64,000 nucleotides of DNA from Pelolinea submarina (GTDB lineage Bacteria; Chloroflexota; Anaerolineae; Anaerolineales; Anaerolineaceae): the NCBI RefSeq assembly GCF_003966975.1, contig NZ_AP018437.1, positions 2,790,001 to 2,854,000 of the forward strand, given 5' to 3'. Below are positions 8,027-17,340 of this stretch, piece after piece. Position numbers and translations under genes: made by a program. Every line of letters starts with the position of its first letter. The stretch's first letter is position 1. Under the pieces are notes generated by a model. That model did no database searches and was not told the origin of the DNA. It saw only the letters and a program-made list of their open reading frames with translations.

Positions 8027-9352
8027 TTAGCGATATCCGTAGTTGTTACAGATAGCCACACTCTCATTTAATGTAGACATGACAATAGCATCGTTGCCGT
8101 AAGCCTCGCGCACCATCTTCAGGACACGCATGGCGTCTTCGCAATACCCATTAACCGTGCGATGCATACCGGCCAGCACGGAACCATAAGTCAAGTAATA
8201 ATCCACCGTGCTGTTGCTGAGCGGCAGTCCTTCCACTGCTATCATCTCATCCGTTTCGGAATCACACTGCCGGACCTCGCAGCTTTCTTCCGCATTACAG
8301 CCTTCCAGAGCACATTTGAATGCCGGAATGGCTCCCTCATAGTTGCGCGATTTATGATAGACAATCCCCAAGCGGCCGTACATATCCGCGTTGCCGGGGT
8401 CGAAATTCAACCCCTTGAGCGCGTTGGTGCTCGCCACCAAAAACTCACCCATCTGGGTATAGGTGGTTGCAATGGAGAAATACGGAACCGAATCCTGCAC
8501 CCCTAACTGGTTATTTATCGTGGCTGCCTTATCAAAATACTCCAGCGCCATATCGTAGTTTTGAAGCGTGCGGTAATTCGCGCCGATACGCAGGTATATA
8601 AACGTCAGGTTGGGGTTAATCCTGATGGCTTCCTGATATTCGCTGATTGCCTGGCTGTAATTGCCGATGGATTCCAGCATATAACCGTTGATGCGGCGCA
8701 CATCCATGGATTCCGGATCGCGGTCAACCGCTTCACTGATGTTGGATTGGGCCTGTACCCATTTCTGTTCATCTACCAGGATTTCGGCGTAGTACGCCAG
8801 TGCCAGCGTGTTGGTGCTGTCCAGCTGCAGCGCCTGCACGGCTTCCTGCTCGGCTTCCGTCAGCAGGGAATCACGGTCGCCTGCCGCAATGTTTGGGTCC
8901 GACATCCAATCCAGCGCGAAAGCTTTGATGGCGTGCGCGTTGCTGTTTTCCGGCGCAATCGCAATGGCTTCGTTGATAGTCGCCAGCGCTTCGTTGAACC
9001 GTTTAATCTTTTCGGCGTCAATCGTTAATAGCGTCGTGGAATACACCTGAATGCGCGCCAGTTCATCCCGCAGCTCGACGTTCGTGGGATCCAGCGCAAC
9101 CGCCTGCTTGTAGGCTTCCATGGCCTTTTCCAGGTCGCCTGCCACAAAGTAGGTTTCCCCTTCCTGCGCAAAGGAATCGACCGTACGGGTGGGCGTGGCT
9201 GTTGGCAGGAACAATGGTGTCATTTTCCCGGAATTCAGATTCCGCAGCACCAGCAGCATCATCATTAAAATACCCAGCATCACCGCGATACGGTAAGGAT
9301 TACTCTCGCGCGACGGTTTACGAAATAGTGGTTTTTTCTCAGGAATATACAT
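8027..9352 (-). CDS. Membrane-anchored TPR protein, paralogue A
   Basis: About 441 residues: a short basic N-terminus, one transmembrane helix (IAVMLGILMMMLLVLRNL), a Thr/Pro spacer with PTATPTRT, then TPR repeats over most of the length (for example GDLEKAMEAYKQAVALDPTN and GNYSQAISEYQEAIRINPN). The C-terminal part carries a VEGLPLSNST motif shared with the upstream neighbour. I use the ATG at 9352; a TTG at 9364 would overlap the previous stop by four bases, and neither has a clear ribosome site. The two genes are head to tail and must be co-transcribed. A scaffold role outside the membrane is likely; no enzyme domain is visible. Confidence 0.75.
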   Translation of the reverse strand: MYIPEKKPLFRKPSRESNPYRIAVMLGILMMMLLVLRNLNSGKMTPLFLPTATPTRTVDSFAQEGETYFVAGDLEKAMEAYKQAVALDPTNVELRDELARIQVYSTTLLTIDAEKIKRFNEALATINEAIAIAPENSNAHAIKAFALDWMSDPNIAAGDRDSLLTEAEQEAVQALQLDSTNTLALAYYAEILVDEQKWVQAQSNISEAVDRDPESMDVRRINGYMLESIGNYSQAISEYQEAIRINPNLTFIYLRIGANYRTLQNYDMALEYFDKAATINNQLGVQDSVPYFSIATTYTQMGEFLVASTNALKGLNFDPGNADMYGRLGIVYHKSRNYEGAIPAFKCALEGCNAEESCEVRQCDSETDEMIAVEGLPLSNSTVDYYLTYGSVLAGMHRTVNGYCEDAMRVLKMVREAYGNDAIVMSTLNESVAICNNYGYR

Positions 9353-9360
9353 AACCGCAA

Positions 9361-10695
9361 TCAATATGGTTGCGCAGTTGCTGTAATCTCCGCGGTCGGT
9401 GCCAGGGTGGGTGTCGGTGAAGGTTGGGGTGTCCAGGTCGGGATCATCGTCGGGGTAGGCAGTTTAAGCAACTGCAAATCATTCATCTTCTGATAACAAT
9501 TCTCAATAATGTAATTCGCATTATACGTGGCAATTTCATCGTCATTAATGCTCTGCAGAATGGATTGGGCAATATCCACCGCATCGCTGCAGTAACCCAG
9601 CTCCATCAGCGCTAAACCGTAACTGTAATAATACTCCACTATGCGGGTGCTGTTGGATAGCGGCAGCCCTTCCACCACAAAGCCATCCTGGGTCACACCG
9701 CCGCGAATGGCTAATTTCAGCATTAGTATTGCCTCAGGAAATTGGTAATTTTTCTTATACATGGTTCCCAGGTTGCCGTACATATACGGATCTTCCGGGT
9801 CATCATCCACAGCCTGTTGGGCGTATTGAATGGCTTTGCCGTATTCGCCGATATTGGCGTATGTGCGCGCGATCAACGTCTCAGGGTAGGAATCGGAGGG
9901 GTTCAGTGCGTTAGCGCGCGTGTATTCTTCAACTGCTTTATCGTTTTCATCCAGGTAACGATAGTTGCGGCCCAGGGCAATGTGCAATTCGGAAATATTC
10001 TCATTTAATGCCACAGCCTGTTCAAGCTCCGCTACTGCGTCTTCGTAGTTGGAGGTGATTTCCAGCACATTGCCGCGCGCCCAGTGTGTTTCCAGGGCAT
10101 CCGGCGCGATGGACTGCGCATTGCGGGAAGCTTCGATGGCCTGATCCAGGTCGCCCAACACCTCGTTACCGTTAACCACTTTCTGCGATAAAACAATGGA
10201 AAGGTACGCGTAAGCGGTCGCGTTGCCCGAATCTAATTCAATAGCACGGTTCAAGCTGCTTTCCGCATCCAGATAATCTCCCTGCAGCCCCTGCGCAAAG
10301 CCTTGCAGAGCTTCACCCATACTGCTGGACGGATTTAACAATACCGCATTGCTGGCATTTTCAATCGCTTGTTCGTAATCCCCTGCGTAAATATTCAGCT
10401 TGGCAGCCGCCAGATAGAGGGACGGATCCTGGGGATCGGCCATGATAGCCTTCTGGTATTCAGCCAGCGCCTGGGTATATTTTCCTTCACTGGCCAGGTT
10501 CTCTGCCTGCGCCAGGTAGGTCTCTGCTGAAATGGTCGGCGTGGGCGAAGCTAAAAATAGGGTTGAGGAAAGCGGTTCCACGGTAAGGTTAACGTATACC
10601 AGAAAACCGACGATAGCTAGGAGGAGAATTAGTTTGAATGGATTATTGCGCCGTTGCTGTTGGCGCATATTCCACTGTCTGCCTTTGATTTGCAT
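9361..10695 (-). CDS. Membrane-anchored TPR protein, paralogue B
   Basis: A 444-residue protein with one N-terminal transmembrane helix (LILLLAIVGFLVYVNL), an ASPTPT spacer and about eight TPR units (for example GKYTQALAEYQKAIMADPQD and GEYGKAIQYAQQAVDDDPED). It shares the VEGLPLSNST motif with the downstream gene at the same place after the TPR block, which points to a tandem duplication. The C-terminus is rich in Thr and Pro (PTPTMIPTWTPQPSPTPT). An internal ATG giving MRQQQRR could be the real start, since the first ten codons show no family features. It is divergent from trmD. Confidence 0.75.
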   Translation of the reverse strand: MQIKGRQWNMRQQQRRNNPFKLILLLAIVGFLVYVNLTVEPLSSTLFLASPTPTISAETYLAQAENLASEGKYTQALAEYQKAIMADPQDPSLYLAAAKLNIYAGDYEQAIENASNAVLLNPSSSMGEALQGFAQGLQGDYLDAESSLNRAIELDSGNATAYAYLSIVLSQKVVNGNEVLGDLDQAIEASRNAQSIAPDALETHWARGNVLEITSNYEDAVAELEQAVALNENISELHIALGRNYRYLDENDKAVEEYTRANALNPSDSYPETLIARTYANIGEYGKAIQYAQQAVDDDPEDPYMYGNLGTMYKKNYQFPEAILMLKLAIRGGVTQDGFVVEGLPLSNSTRIVEYYYSYGLALMELGYCSDAVDIAQSILQSINDDEIATYNANYIIENCYQKMNDLQLLKLPTPTMIPTWTPQPSPTPTLAPTAEITATAQPY

Positions 10696-10815
10696 GGGTT
10701 TATCTTATCATTTGCGTGGAAAATTGGTCAAGCAGGCTTTTATACCAGGGAAAGTTCATAAATGCAAGCAGCCTTTTTTATTTGCGCCGGCTGTCAGTTA
10801 AGATAGAATCAAAAT

Positions 10816-11577
10816 ATGCGATTTGATATTTTCACACTCTTCCCGGATGTCTTCTATCCATATATTAACACCAGCATTTTACAGCGCGCCTGCGCCGGCC
10901 AAATTGTCGAAATCAATATCCATAACATTCGCGATTGGAGCACTGACAAACACCACACCACCGACGATACGCCTTTCGGCGGAGGCGGCGGCATGGTGAT
11001 GAAACCCGATCCGATTTTCAATGCGGTGGAAAGCGTCGCGCAGGGTAAACCGGATTGCCCGGTGGTGCTGATGACCCCCCAGGGACGCCAGCTTACCCAT
11101 TCGCTTGCCGAACAGTTCAGCCGCGAACCACGCCTGATGATCCTGTGCGGCCGTTACGAAGGCGTGGATGAACGCGTGCGGCGCTTCCTGGTGACCGATG
11201 AAATCTCCATGGGCGATTACGTCCTCAGCGGCGGTGAGCTGCCCGCCCTGGTTCTGCTGGAGGCTGTGACCCGCCTGCTGCCCGGCGCATTGGGCGACCC
11301 CGACGGCGCTTTCGATGATTCTTTCGCCAATGGATTGTTGGAATACCCGCACTACACCCGCCCGGCTGCTTTCCGGGACTGGACCGTCCCGGATGAACTG
11401 CTTTCCGGAAATCATCAAGCCATTGCCCTCTGGCGCCGGCGCCAGTCCCTGCTGCGTACATTGCAAAAAAGGCCGGATCTGCTCCTTTCAGCGCAATTAA
11501 GCCAACAGGACATTGATATTTTAAAGGAACTGGCATCAGAGAACAATCTGAAAATTCCGAAGGGAATCCTGGAATAA
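10816..11577 (+). CDS. trmD: tRNA (guanine(37)-N1)-methyltransferase TrmD
   Basis: Methylates G37 next to the anticodon using S-adenosylmethionine and so prevents +1 frameshifting. The 253-residue length fits. Family motifs: [11 protein letters not shown] at the N-terminus, [47 protein letters not shown] (the trefoil-knot SAM site) and [11 protein letters not shown]. In many bacteria trmD lies with rpsP, rimM and rplS; here none of them is adjacent. Confidence 0.97.
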   Translation: MRFDIFTLFPDVFYPYINTSILQRACAGQIVEINIHNIRDWSTDKHHTTDDTPFGGGGGMVMKPDPIFNAVESVAQGKPDCPVVLMTPQGRQLTHSLAEQFSREPRLMILCGRYEGVDERVRRFLVTDEISMGDYVLSGGELPALVLLEAVTRLLPGALGDPDGAFDDSFANGLLEYPHYTRPAAFRDWTVPDELLSGNHQAIALWRRRQSLLRTLQKRPDLLLSAQLSQQDIDILKELASENNLKIPKGILE

Positions 11578-11886
11578 CCTTTTTTAATAATTTTGGAGTT
11601 TCCAGGAAGAAATTACCCGGAGCCGGTCATGCAGTTGAATCCAGGCAGACAATCGTTGTCTTCTTAAAAATTCGCCTTAGCCTTATATCGAATATTCTAC
11701 ACATTTTCATTGTTATATAATGAAAGAAACAAGATTAATGTTTTATTGATTAAGGAGGTGATATATCTCATTATTTTGTTATCTTTTCTCTTAAAGTTTA
11801 AAAATTTACTTGATAAATAGATTTAAACCCAATATACTAAATTGATTCAGTATGGCAGATCGCCATAAAATTTTTGGAGGAGAAAA
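11578..11886 (+). other. 309-bp gene-free region before the nucleoside importer
   Basis: No gene seen. It holds an isolated perfect anti-anti-Shine-Dalgarno sequence AAGGAGGTGAT at 11752-11762 with no start codon at a usable distance, and the promoter at 11810-11838. It is strongly A+T-rich from about 11660 onward. Confidence 0.6.
11810..11838 (+). promoter_or_regulatory. Promoter of the nucleoside ABC importer
   Basis: TTGATA (11810-11815), 17-base spacer, TATACT (11833-11838). The start point would be near 11845, leaving a leader of about 40 bases that ends in TTTTTGGAGGAGAAAA before the ATG. Confidence 0.8.
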
Positions 11887-12999
11887 ATGAAAAAGGTTCT
11901 ACTTGTTTTAAGTCTCATCGTTGTTTCATCCATGCTTTTCACCGCCTGCGCAAAAACCGCAGCCCCTGAAGCTGCCGCCCCGGCAGCTGAAGAAGCAGCA
12001 CCAGCGGAAGAAGCTGCCGCTCCGGCAGAGGAAGCAGCCGCTCCCGTTGCTAAGATTTGCCAGGTCACCGACACCGGTGGTATCGACGACAAATCATTCA
12101 ACGCTCTGGCGTGGGCCGGTATGGAAAACGCTGCCACCGATTTCGGTGTGGAAATCAAATACCTGGAATCCCAGCAAGCGTCCGATTATGAAGTTAATAT
12201 CAATGCTTTCATTGAAGAAGGCTGCGATCTGATCATCTCCGTTGGTTACTTACTGGCCGATGCCACCGCGGCAGCCGCCACCGCCAATCCCGATCAGAAA
12301 TTCGCCATCATCGACAATGGCAACATGGACCTGCCCAACGTTCGTGGCAACAGCACCGAAATTGATCAGGGCACTTTCCTGGCCGGTTATCTGGCCGCTG
12401 CCATGACCAAGACCGGTAAAGTCGGTACCTATGTCGGTATCCTCTTCCCCTCAACCCAAGCTTTCATGGATGGCTATGCCATGGGCGTTGCGTATTACAA
12501 CAGCGTCAAGGGCACGACCGTGGACGTCCTCGGTTGGGACATGGCTGAACAGAAGGGTTTGGAAGCCGGCAACTTTGAAAGTCTGGATGACGGCCGCGCC
12601 TTCGGTGAAGCCCTCATGGATGACGGCGCCGACATCATTATGCCTGTGGCCGGCCCCGTTGGCCTTGGCACCTTGGCTGTCATGGCCGAACGCAACAGCG
12701 GTTTGCTGATCGGCGTCGACAGCGACTGGTCAGTTGCCAATCCTGACAAAACCGATTACGTCCTCGCAAGTGCTGCCAAGAAAATCGACGTCTTCGTGTA
12801 CGACAGCATCCAGAAAGTTCTGGATGGTACCTTCACCGGTGGTGAGGACATGGTCCTGACCCTGGAAAATGGCGGTACCGGACTCGTCTATGGCTCGGCT
12901 TGGGATTCCCAGGTTCCTGACGACTTGAAGGCAGAAATTGAAGCCCTGAAACCCATGATCATCTCGGGCGAAATCGCAACCCTGCCCACCCGCGAGTAA
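11887..12999 (+). CDS. BMP-family ABC substrate-binding lipoprotein (nucleoside)
   Basis: The extracellular ligand-binding component of a nucleoside importer. It has a lipobox signal (MLFTACAK), then a 35-residue linker made almost only of Ala, Glu and Pro, then the BMP/PnrA domain with the family opening DTGGIDDKSFNALAWAG. Other family features are KTGKVGTYVGI and the GVDSDWSVANPDK region near the ligand site. The 370-residue length fits. The ribosome site GGAGGAG is strong. A terminator follows and partly separates it from the ATPase and permease genes, as is common when the binding protein is needed in excess. Confidence 0.93.
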   Translation: MKKVLLVLSLIVVSSMLFTACAKTAAPEAAAPAAEEAAPAEEAAAPAEEAAAPVAKICQVTDTGGIDDKSFNALAWAGMENAATDFGVEIKYLESQQASDYEVNINAFIEEGCDLIISVGYLLADATAAAATANPDQKFAIIDNGNMDLPNVRGNSTEIDQGTFLAGYLAAAMTKTGKVGTYVGILFPSTQAFMDGYAMGVAYYNSVKGTTVDVLGWDMAEQKGLEAGNFESLDDGRAFGEALMDDGADIIMPVAGPVGLGTLAVMAERNSGLLIGVDSDWSVANPDKTDYVLASAAKKIDVFVYDSIQKVLDGTFTGGEDMVLTLENGGTGLVYGSAWDSQVPDDLKAEIEALKPMIISGEIATLPTRE

Positions 13000-13024
13000 T
13001 CTACAAATAACTTTTTTGAATCAC

Positions 13025-13056
13025 AAAGGAGCTAAGATTTTCTTAGCTCCTTTCTT
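13025..13056 (+). terminator. Terminator after the BMP-family lipoprotein gene
   Basis: The stem AGGAGCTAAG / CTTAGCTCCT is followed by TTCTTT. Probably partial, allowing lower expression of the downstream ABC genes. Confidence 0.85.
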
Positions 13057-13128
13057 TATCAGGATTTTCCGTATGATAAAATTCAAAATAATTTATCAGA
13101 CAATTAATATTTAATGCAAGAGGGTATT

Positions 13129-14694
13129 ATGGCGCCTATACTTGAACTGCGCGGGATTACCAAACGATTCCCAGGGGTTCTAGCGAATGACCACATAAAT
13201 CTCACTCTTGAAAAAGGCGAGATTCATGCGCTGCTGGGGGAAAACGGAGCGGGTAAAACCACTCTGATGAACATCCTTTATGGTCTGTATAACCAGGATG
13301 AAGGTGAGATCCTGGTAAACGGACAAAAAGCAGAGATCAATGAACCTACGGATGCCATCCGCGCTGGCATTGGCATGGTTCATCAGCACTTTATGCTGAT
13401 CCCTGTTTTTACTGTCACCGAGAATGTTATGCTGGGGGAAGAATTCACCAAATCCGGTGGTTTTTTGGACCGCGCAAAAGCGGCCAACCGCGTCCGCGAG
13501 ATCTCCGAGAAATACAAATTGAACGTAGACCCGAATGCTTACGTCGGCGATCTGCCCGTTGGAACACAGCAGCGTGTTGAAATTATCAAATTATTATTCC
13601 GCGATGCCGATGTCCTCATTATGGACGAACCTACTGCTGTTCTGACCCCCCAGGAAGTTGAAGAACTCTTCAAGATCATGCGTTTCCTGGTGGACCAGGG
13701 CAAATCCATCATCTTCATCACCCATAAACTGGGCGAAGTGCTGGAATGCTCTGACCGCATCACCGTCATTCGCGGCGGAAAGGTCATCGGTACTACCCTG
13801 CCCAAAGATGCCAGCACCAAGAAACTGGCCGCCATGATGGTCGGCCGGGATGTGGAACTGCAGATCAAGAAAAAGAAAGCGCAAACCGGTGACGTTGTCC
13901 TGGATGTTCAAGACCTGGAAGTCCTCAACCCGCAAAACCAGATCGCGGTGGATGGCGTTTCATTCCAGGTTAAAGCCGGAGAAGTCTTGGGCGTTGCCGG
14001 CGTGCAGGGCAACGGCCAGACAGAACTGGTGCGGGCTTTGACCGGCCTGCTTAAACCGGTGGACGGAAAAATATCCATCCTGGGCCAGGAGACCACTAAT
14101 GCTACTCCCCGCCAGATTACCGAGTTGGGCTCCGCCCACATTCCGGAGGATCGTCAAAAAGACGGTTTGGTGCTCTCCTTCCCGGTTGCGGATAATCTGG
14201 TATTGAATACTTATTACCAACCACCCTTTGCCCAGGGGTTGATCGCCCAACATGACAAGGTCATCGAAAACAGCTTGAACCTGGTAGAAAAATTCGACAT
14301 CCGTACGCCCAGCGTCACCACCACGGTCAGCGCGTTGTCGGGCGGCAACCAGCAGAAAGTCATCGTGGCGCGCGAATTTTCACGGCCCATCAAACTGCTG
14401 ATTGCTTCGCAGCCCACCCGCGGCCTCGATGTCGGTTCGATAGAATACATCCACAAACGTCTGATCGAAAAACGCGATGAGGGTACCGCCATTGTGCTGG
14501 TCTCTACCGAGCTGGATGAGGTCATCCAACTTTCAGATCGTATCGCGGTCATGTATCGGGGGAAGATCATCGATACGATCGATGGCTCCTTGGCCAATAA
14601 AGAGATTTTGGGCTTGTTGATGGCCGGTATTCACCCCGATGAAGACACTTACGCGCGGGCGAAGTCCAAGAAAGAACAGATCGTTCTCACTTAA
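13129..14694 (+). CDS. Nucleoside ABC importer ATP-binding protein (two ABC domains)
   Basis: A 521-residue double ATPase of the sugar/nucleoside importer type (like NupO/YufO). The first domain has GENGAGKTTLMNIL and LIMDEPTAVL; the second has a degenerate P-loop region (GVAGVQGNGQTELVRALTG) and the signature ALSGGNQQKVIVAREF, the usual asymmetry in this family. I choose the ATG at 13129, preceded by AGAGGG, over an ATG five codons upstream. Operon with the two permeases that follow at 12- and 6-base gaps. Confidence 0.94.
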   Translation: MAPILELRGITKRFPGVLANDHINLTLEKGEIHALLGENGAGKTTLMNILYGLYNQDEGEILVNGQKAEINEPTDAIRAGIGMVHQHFMLIPVFTVTENVMLGEEFTKSGGFLDRAKAANRVREISEKYKLNVDPNAYVGDLPVGTQQRVEIIKLLFRDADVLIMDEPTAVLTPQEVEELFKIMRFLVDQGKSIIFITHKLGEVLECSDRITVIRGGKVIGTTLPKDASTKKLAAMMVGRDVELQIKKKKAQTGDVVLDVQDLEVLNPQNQIAVDGVSFQVKAGEVLGVAGVQGNGQTELVRALTGLLKPVDGKISILGQETTNATPRQITELGSAHIPEDRQKDGLVLSFPVADNLVLNTYYQPPFAQGLIAQHDKVIENSLNLVEKFDIRTPSVTTTVSALSGGNQQKVIVAREFSRPIKLLIASQPTRGLDVGSIEYIHKRLIEKRDEGTAIVLVSTELDEVIQLSDRIAVMYRGKIIDTIDGSLANKEILGLLMAGIHPDEDTYARAKSKKEQIVLT

Positions 14695-14706
14695 AGGGAT
14701 ATATCT

Positions 14707-15948
14707 ATGGAAAAAGAAAATAAACCCCAAAAGAAGCCGAATTCCTTCGAGATTTTCCTGGAAGAAATTCAGCATAGTTCCTGGATAGTGACCTTTTTAG
14801 CCATCATGACAGGAATCATCCTGGGCGGCCTGCTCGCAGCCATTACCTCCCTCGAAATGTATGCCGCTTTCAAAGTCTCGTTTTGGGATGGTATTAAAAC
14901 CGGCTTGCAGGTTGCCTGGTCCACTTATTCGGCCCTGTTCACCGGGTCGGTGGGTGATTTTGGTAAGATCAAAATCGCCCTAGCGGGAGGCGACGCGCTG
15001 GAAATCCGCCGCGCTTTCTTCCCGTTCTTTGAAAGCCTGGTCCAATCCACGCCTTATATATTTGGCGGTCTGGCTGTCGCAGTTGGTTTCCGCGCCGGCT
15101 TGTTCAACATCGGCGTTGAAGGCCAGATTTTTATCGGCGCTTTGACCGGCACCTGGGCCGGATATGCCATCACCGGTCTGCCGGCCATTATCCACGTTCC
15201 GCTGGCGCTGTTGTGCGGTTTCCTGGGCGGAGCGCTGTGGGGCTTCATCCCCGGCCTGTTGAAGGCCAAAACCGGTGCGTCGGAGGTCATCAACACCATT
15301 ATGATGAACTACATCGCCTTCCGGTTCAGTGAATATATGCTGCGTGGGCCCATGAAGGACCCGACCGAATATACACCCAAAACACCCGTGATCGCCGATA
15401 CAGCCAAGTTGTATCATTTCTTTCAGGATCCCATTCGTTTCCACCTGGGCTTTTTCATCGCCCTGGCTGTAGCAGCCTTCATCTACTGGCTGTTGTTCAA
15501 GACCACCTGGGGCTTTGAGCTGCGCACCGTTGGCGCCAACTCAAACGCCGCCCGCTATGCCGGTATGAGCAACATCATGGTCACCATCCTGGCTATGGCG
15601 CTCTCCGGTGGCCTGGCCGGTTTGGCCGGCGCGAATGAAGTTCTGGGTGTCAATTTTCGTCTGGTGCCTGCGTTCTCTTCCGGTTATGGTTTTGACAGCA
15701 TCGCCCTGGCATTATTAGGTAAAAATCACCCCGTGGGGGTGGTGCTTTCAGCGCTGCTCTTTGGGTTCCTGCGCAGCGGCGCGCGCCAGATGCAATTGAA
15801 AGCCGGCATCCCAATTGACATTATTTCAATTCTTCAGGCGCTGATACTGGCATTCATCGCGGCGCCTGCGATTATCCGCACAATATACCGCCTGAAGGAA
15901 TCAAAAATTAAAGAAGAAGAATTTACTTTAAGCGGATGGGGAGGTTAA
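14707..15948 (+). CDS. Nucleoside ABC importer permease 1
   Basis: A 413-residue membrane protein of the BPD_transp_2 type (like NupP/YufP). It has a cytoplasmic N-terminus, one early helix (WIVTFLAIMTGIILGGLLA), a spacer, then the block of helices beginning YIFGGLAVAVGFRAGLFNIGVEGQ, the family hallmark. The conserved GANSNAARYAGMS loop, which contacts the ATPase, is near residue 277. It pairs with the next gene. Confidence 0.93.
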   Translation: MEKENKPQKKPNSFEIFLEEIQHSSWIVTFLAIMTGIILGGLLAAITSLEMYAAFKVSFWDGIKTGLQVAWSTYSALFTGSVGDFGKIKIALAGGDALEIRRAFFPFFESLVQSTPYIFGGLAVAVGFRAGLFNIGVEGQIFIGALTGTWAGYAITGLPAIIHVPLALLCGFLGGALWGFIPGLLKAKTGASEVINTIMMNYIAFRFSEYMLRGPMKDPTEYTPKTPVIADTAKLYHFFQDPIRFHLGFFIALAVAAFIYWLLFKTTWGFELRTVGANSNAARYAGMSNIMVTILAMALSGGLAGLAGANEVLGVNFRLVPAFSSGYGFDSIALALLGKNHPVGVVLSALLFGFLRSGARQMQLKAGIPIDIISILQALILAFIAAPAIIRTIYRLKESKIKEEEFTLSGWGG

Positions 15949-15954
15949 TCAATT

Positions 15955-17232
15955 ATGGAAAACAACCATTCGAATAATATCGTGGAAAAATATCTTGGGA
16001 AAACCCGGCGCATCGTGATGGGCGCAATTTTCCTGGCCATCGCTTTGCTGGTTTATTTCGTCTTTGCCAAAGGCAACAGCGCGGATTCGCTGACCACTTT
16101 TAATATGACCCCCGGCGGATCGTCCTCCTCGTACCCGGATTGGGTCTTCCCCACCAATAGCTACCTCTCATTCCTGGCCGGTGTTTGTTTGATTTTAGGC
16201 GCTTACCAGTTGGTGCGCGGCTTTGGTAAATTGACCAATGCCTTTCTGGCTTTGATTGCCGTGATCTTTATTTTTAGTTTCCTGTCGTGGGCCGCATCCG
16301 GCGGTTCCATGAACCTGGCCGGCTTGCTGCGCATCACCATCATTCGCGCGGTGCCGCTCACACTGGGCGGCCTGTCCGGTATCCTGTGCGAGCGCGCCGG
16401 TATCATCAATATCGCCATCGAAGGCATGATGTTGACAGCCGCCTTCGTCAGCACCGTGGTCGCCAGCCTCTCCAATTTATGGGTTGGCATGCTTTCCGGA
16501 ATCCTGGCGGGGGCATTGATGGGCTGGATTCTAGGCGTCCTTTCTATTAAATATAAGGTCAACCAGGTCATCGCTGGTACTGTGATCAATATCTTCGCCA
16601 CCGGCCTCACGTCCTTTTTATCGCAGAAATTCATTCAGAAAACAGATTACCAATTTCTCAATGAACCGGGTATGTTTCCTCAAATCGAGGTACCGGTTTT
16701 AAGCAAAATTCCTTTCATCGGGCCAATCTTATTCAACCATAACATCTATATTTTCCTGACCATTTTTCTGGTGATCATTTTATCCATCGCACTGTTCCAC
16801 ACGCGTTGGGGTCTGCGCATGCGCTCGGTGGGTGAACATCCCAAAGCCGCCGACACCTTAGGTATCAATGTGATCAAAACGCGCTATATATCCGTGATCT
16901 TGGGCGGCATGATGGCCGGTTTTGCCGGAACCTATTTTACACTGGGTTCCTCCGGCCGTTTCGATGAACTGCTCACCGCCGGTCGCGGATTCATCGGTTT
17001 AGCCGCCATGATCTTCGGCAACTACAATCCGGTGGGTACCATCGGTGCCAGTATCCTGTTCGGTTTCTTCGACGCCCTGGCCGTGCGCGCGTCTATCCTG
17101 AACGTGCCCGTACCCTCGGAATTCCTGGGTATGACGCCCTACCTGGTCACCATGATCGTTCTGGCCGGCCTGGTCGGCAAGGGCCACGCCCCCGCCGCGG
17201 AAGGCACGCCGTACGAGAAAGAATCACTGTAG
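15955..17232 (+). CDS. Nucleoside ABC importer permease 2
   Basis: A 425-residue partner permease (like NupQ/YufQ). It has several N-terminal helices, then PLTLGGLSGILCERAGIINIAIEGMML, the hallmark loop of this half of the transporter, and the coupling loop GEHPKAADTLGINV near residue 297. It starts 6 bases after permease 1 and ends before a terminator, so it is the last gene of the importer operon. Confidence 0.93.
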   Translation: MENNHSNNIVEKYLGKTRRIVMGAIFLAIALLVYFVFAKGNSADSLTTFNMTPGGSSSSYPDWVFPTNSYLSFLAGVCLILGAYQLVRGFGKLTNAFLALIAVIFIFSFLSWAASGGSMNLAGLLRITIIRAVPLTLGGLSGILCERAGIINIAIEGMMLTAAFVSTVVASLSNLWVGMLSGILAGALMGWILGVLSIKYKVNQVIAGTVINIFATGLTSFLSQKFIQKTDYQFLNEPGMFPQIEVPVLSKIPFIGPILFNHNIYIFLTIFLVIILSIALFHTRWGLRMRSVGEHPKAADTLGINVIKTRYISVILGGMMAGFAGTYFTLGSSGRFDELLTAGRGFIGLAAMIFGNYNPVGTIGASILFGFFDALAVRASILNVPVPSEFLGMTPYLVTMIVLAGLVGKGHAPAAEGTPYEKESL

Positions 17233-17257
17233 TAAATAGTAGTAACTAATAAAAAAA

Positions 17258-17297
17258 GGACCGTTCCCTGAGCTCCGTCGAAGGGACGGTCCGTTTT
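17258..17297 (+). terminator. Terminator of the nucleoside importer operon
   Basis: The stem GGACCGT / ACGGTCC is followed by GTTTT. Its loop contains the dispersed motif CCCTGAGC-N4-TCGAAGGG, which occurs in similar settings at 54717-54824 and 58201-58276. Confidence 0.85.
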
Positions 17298-17340
17298 AAT
17301 TTAAAAACCCCTTCGCCAGAGCTCAGGGGACTAATAATCC

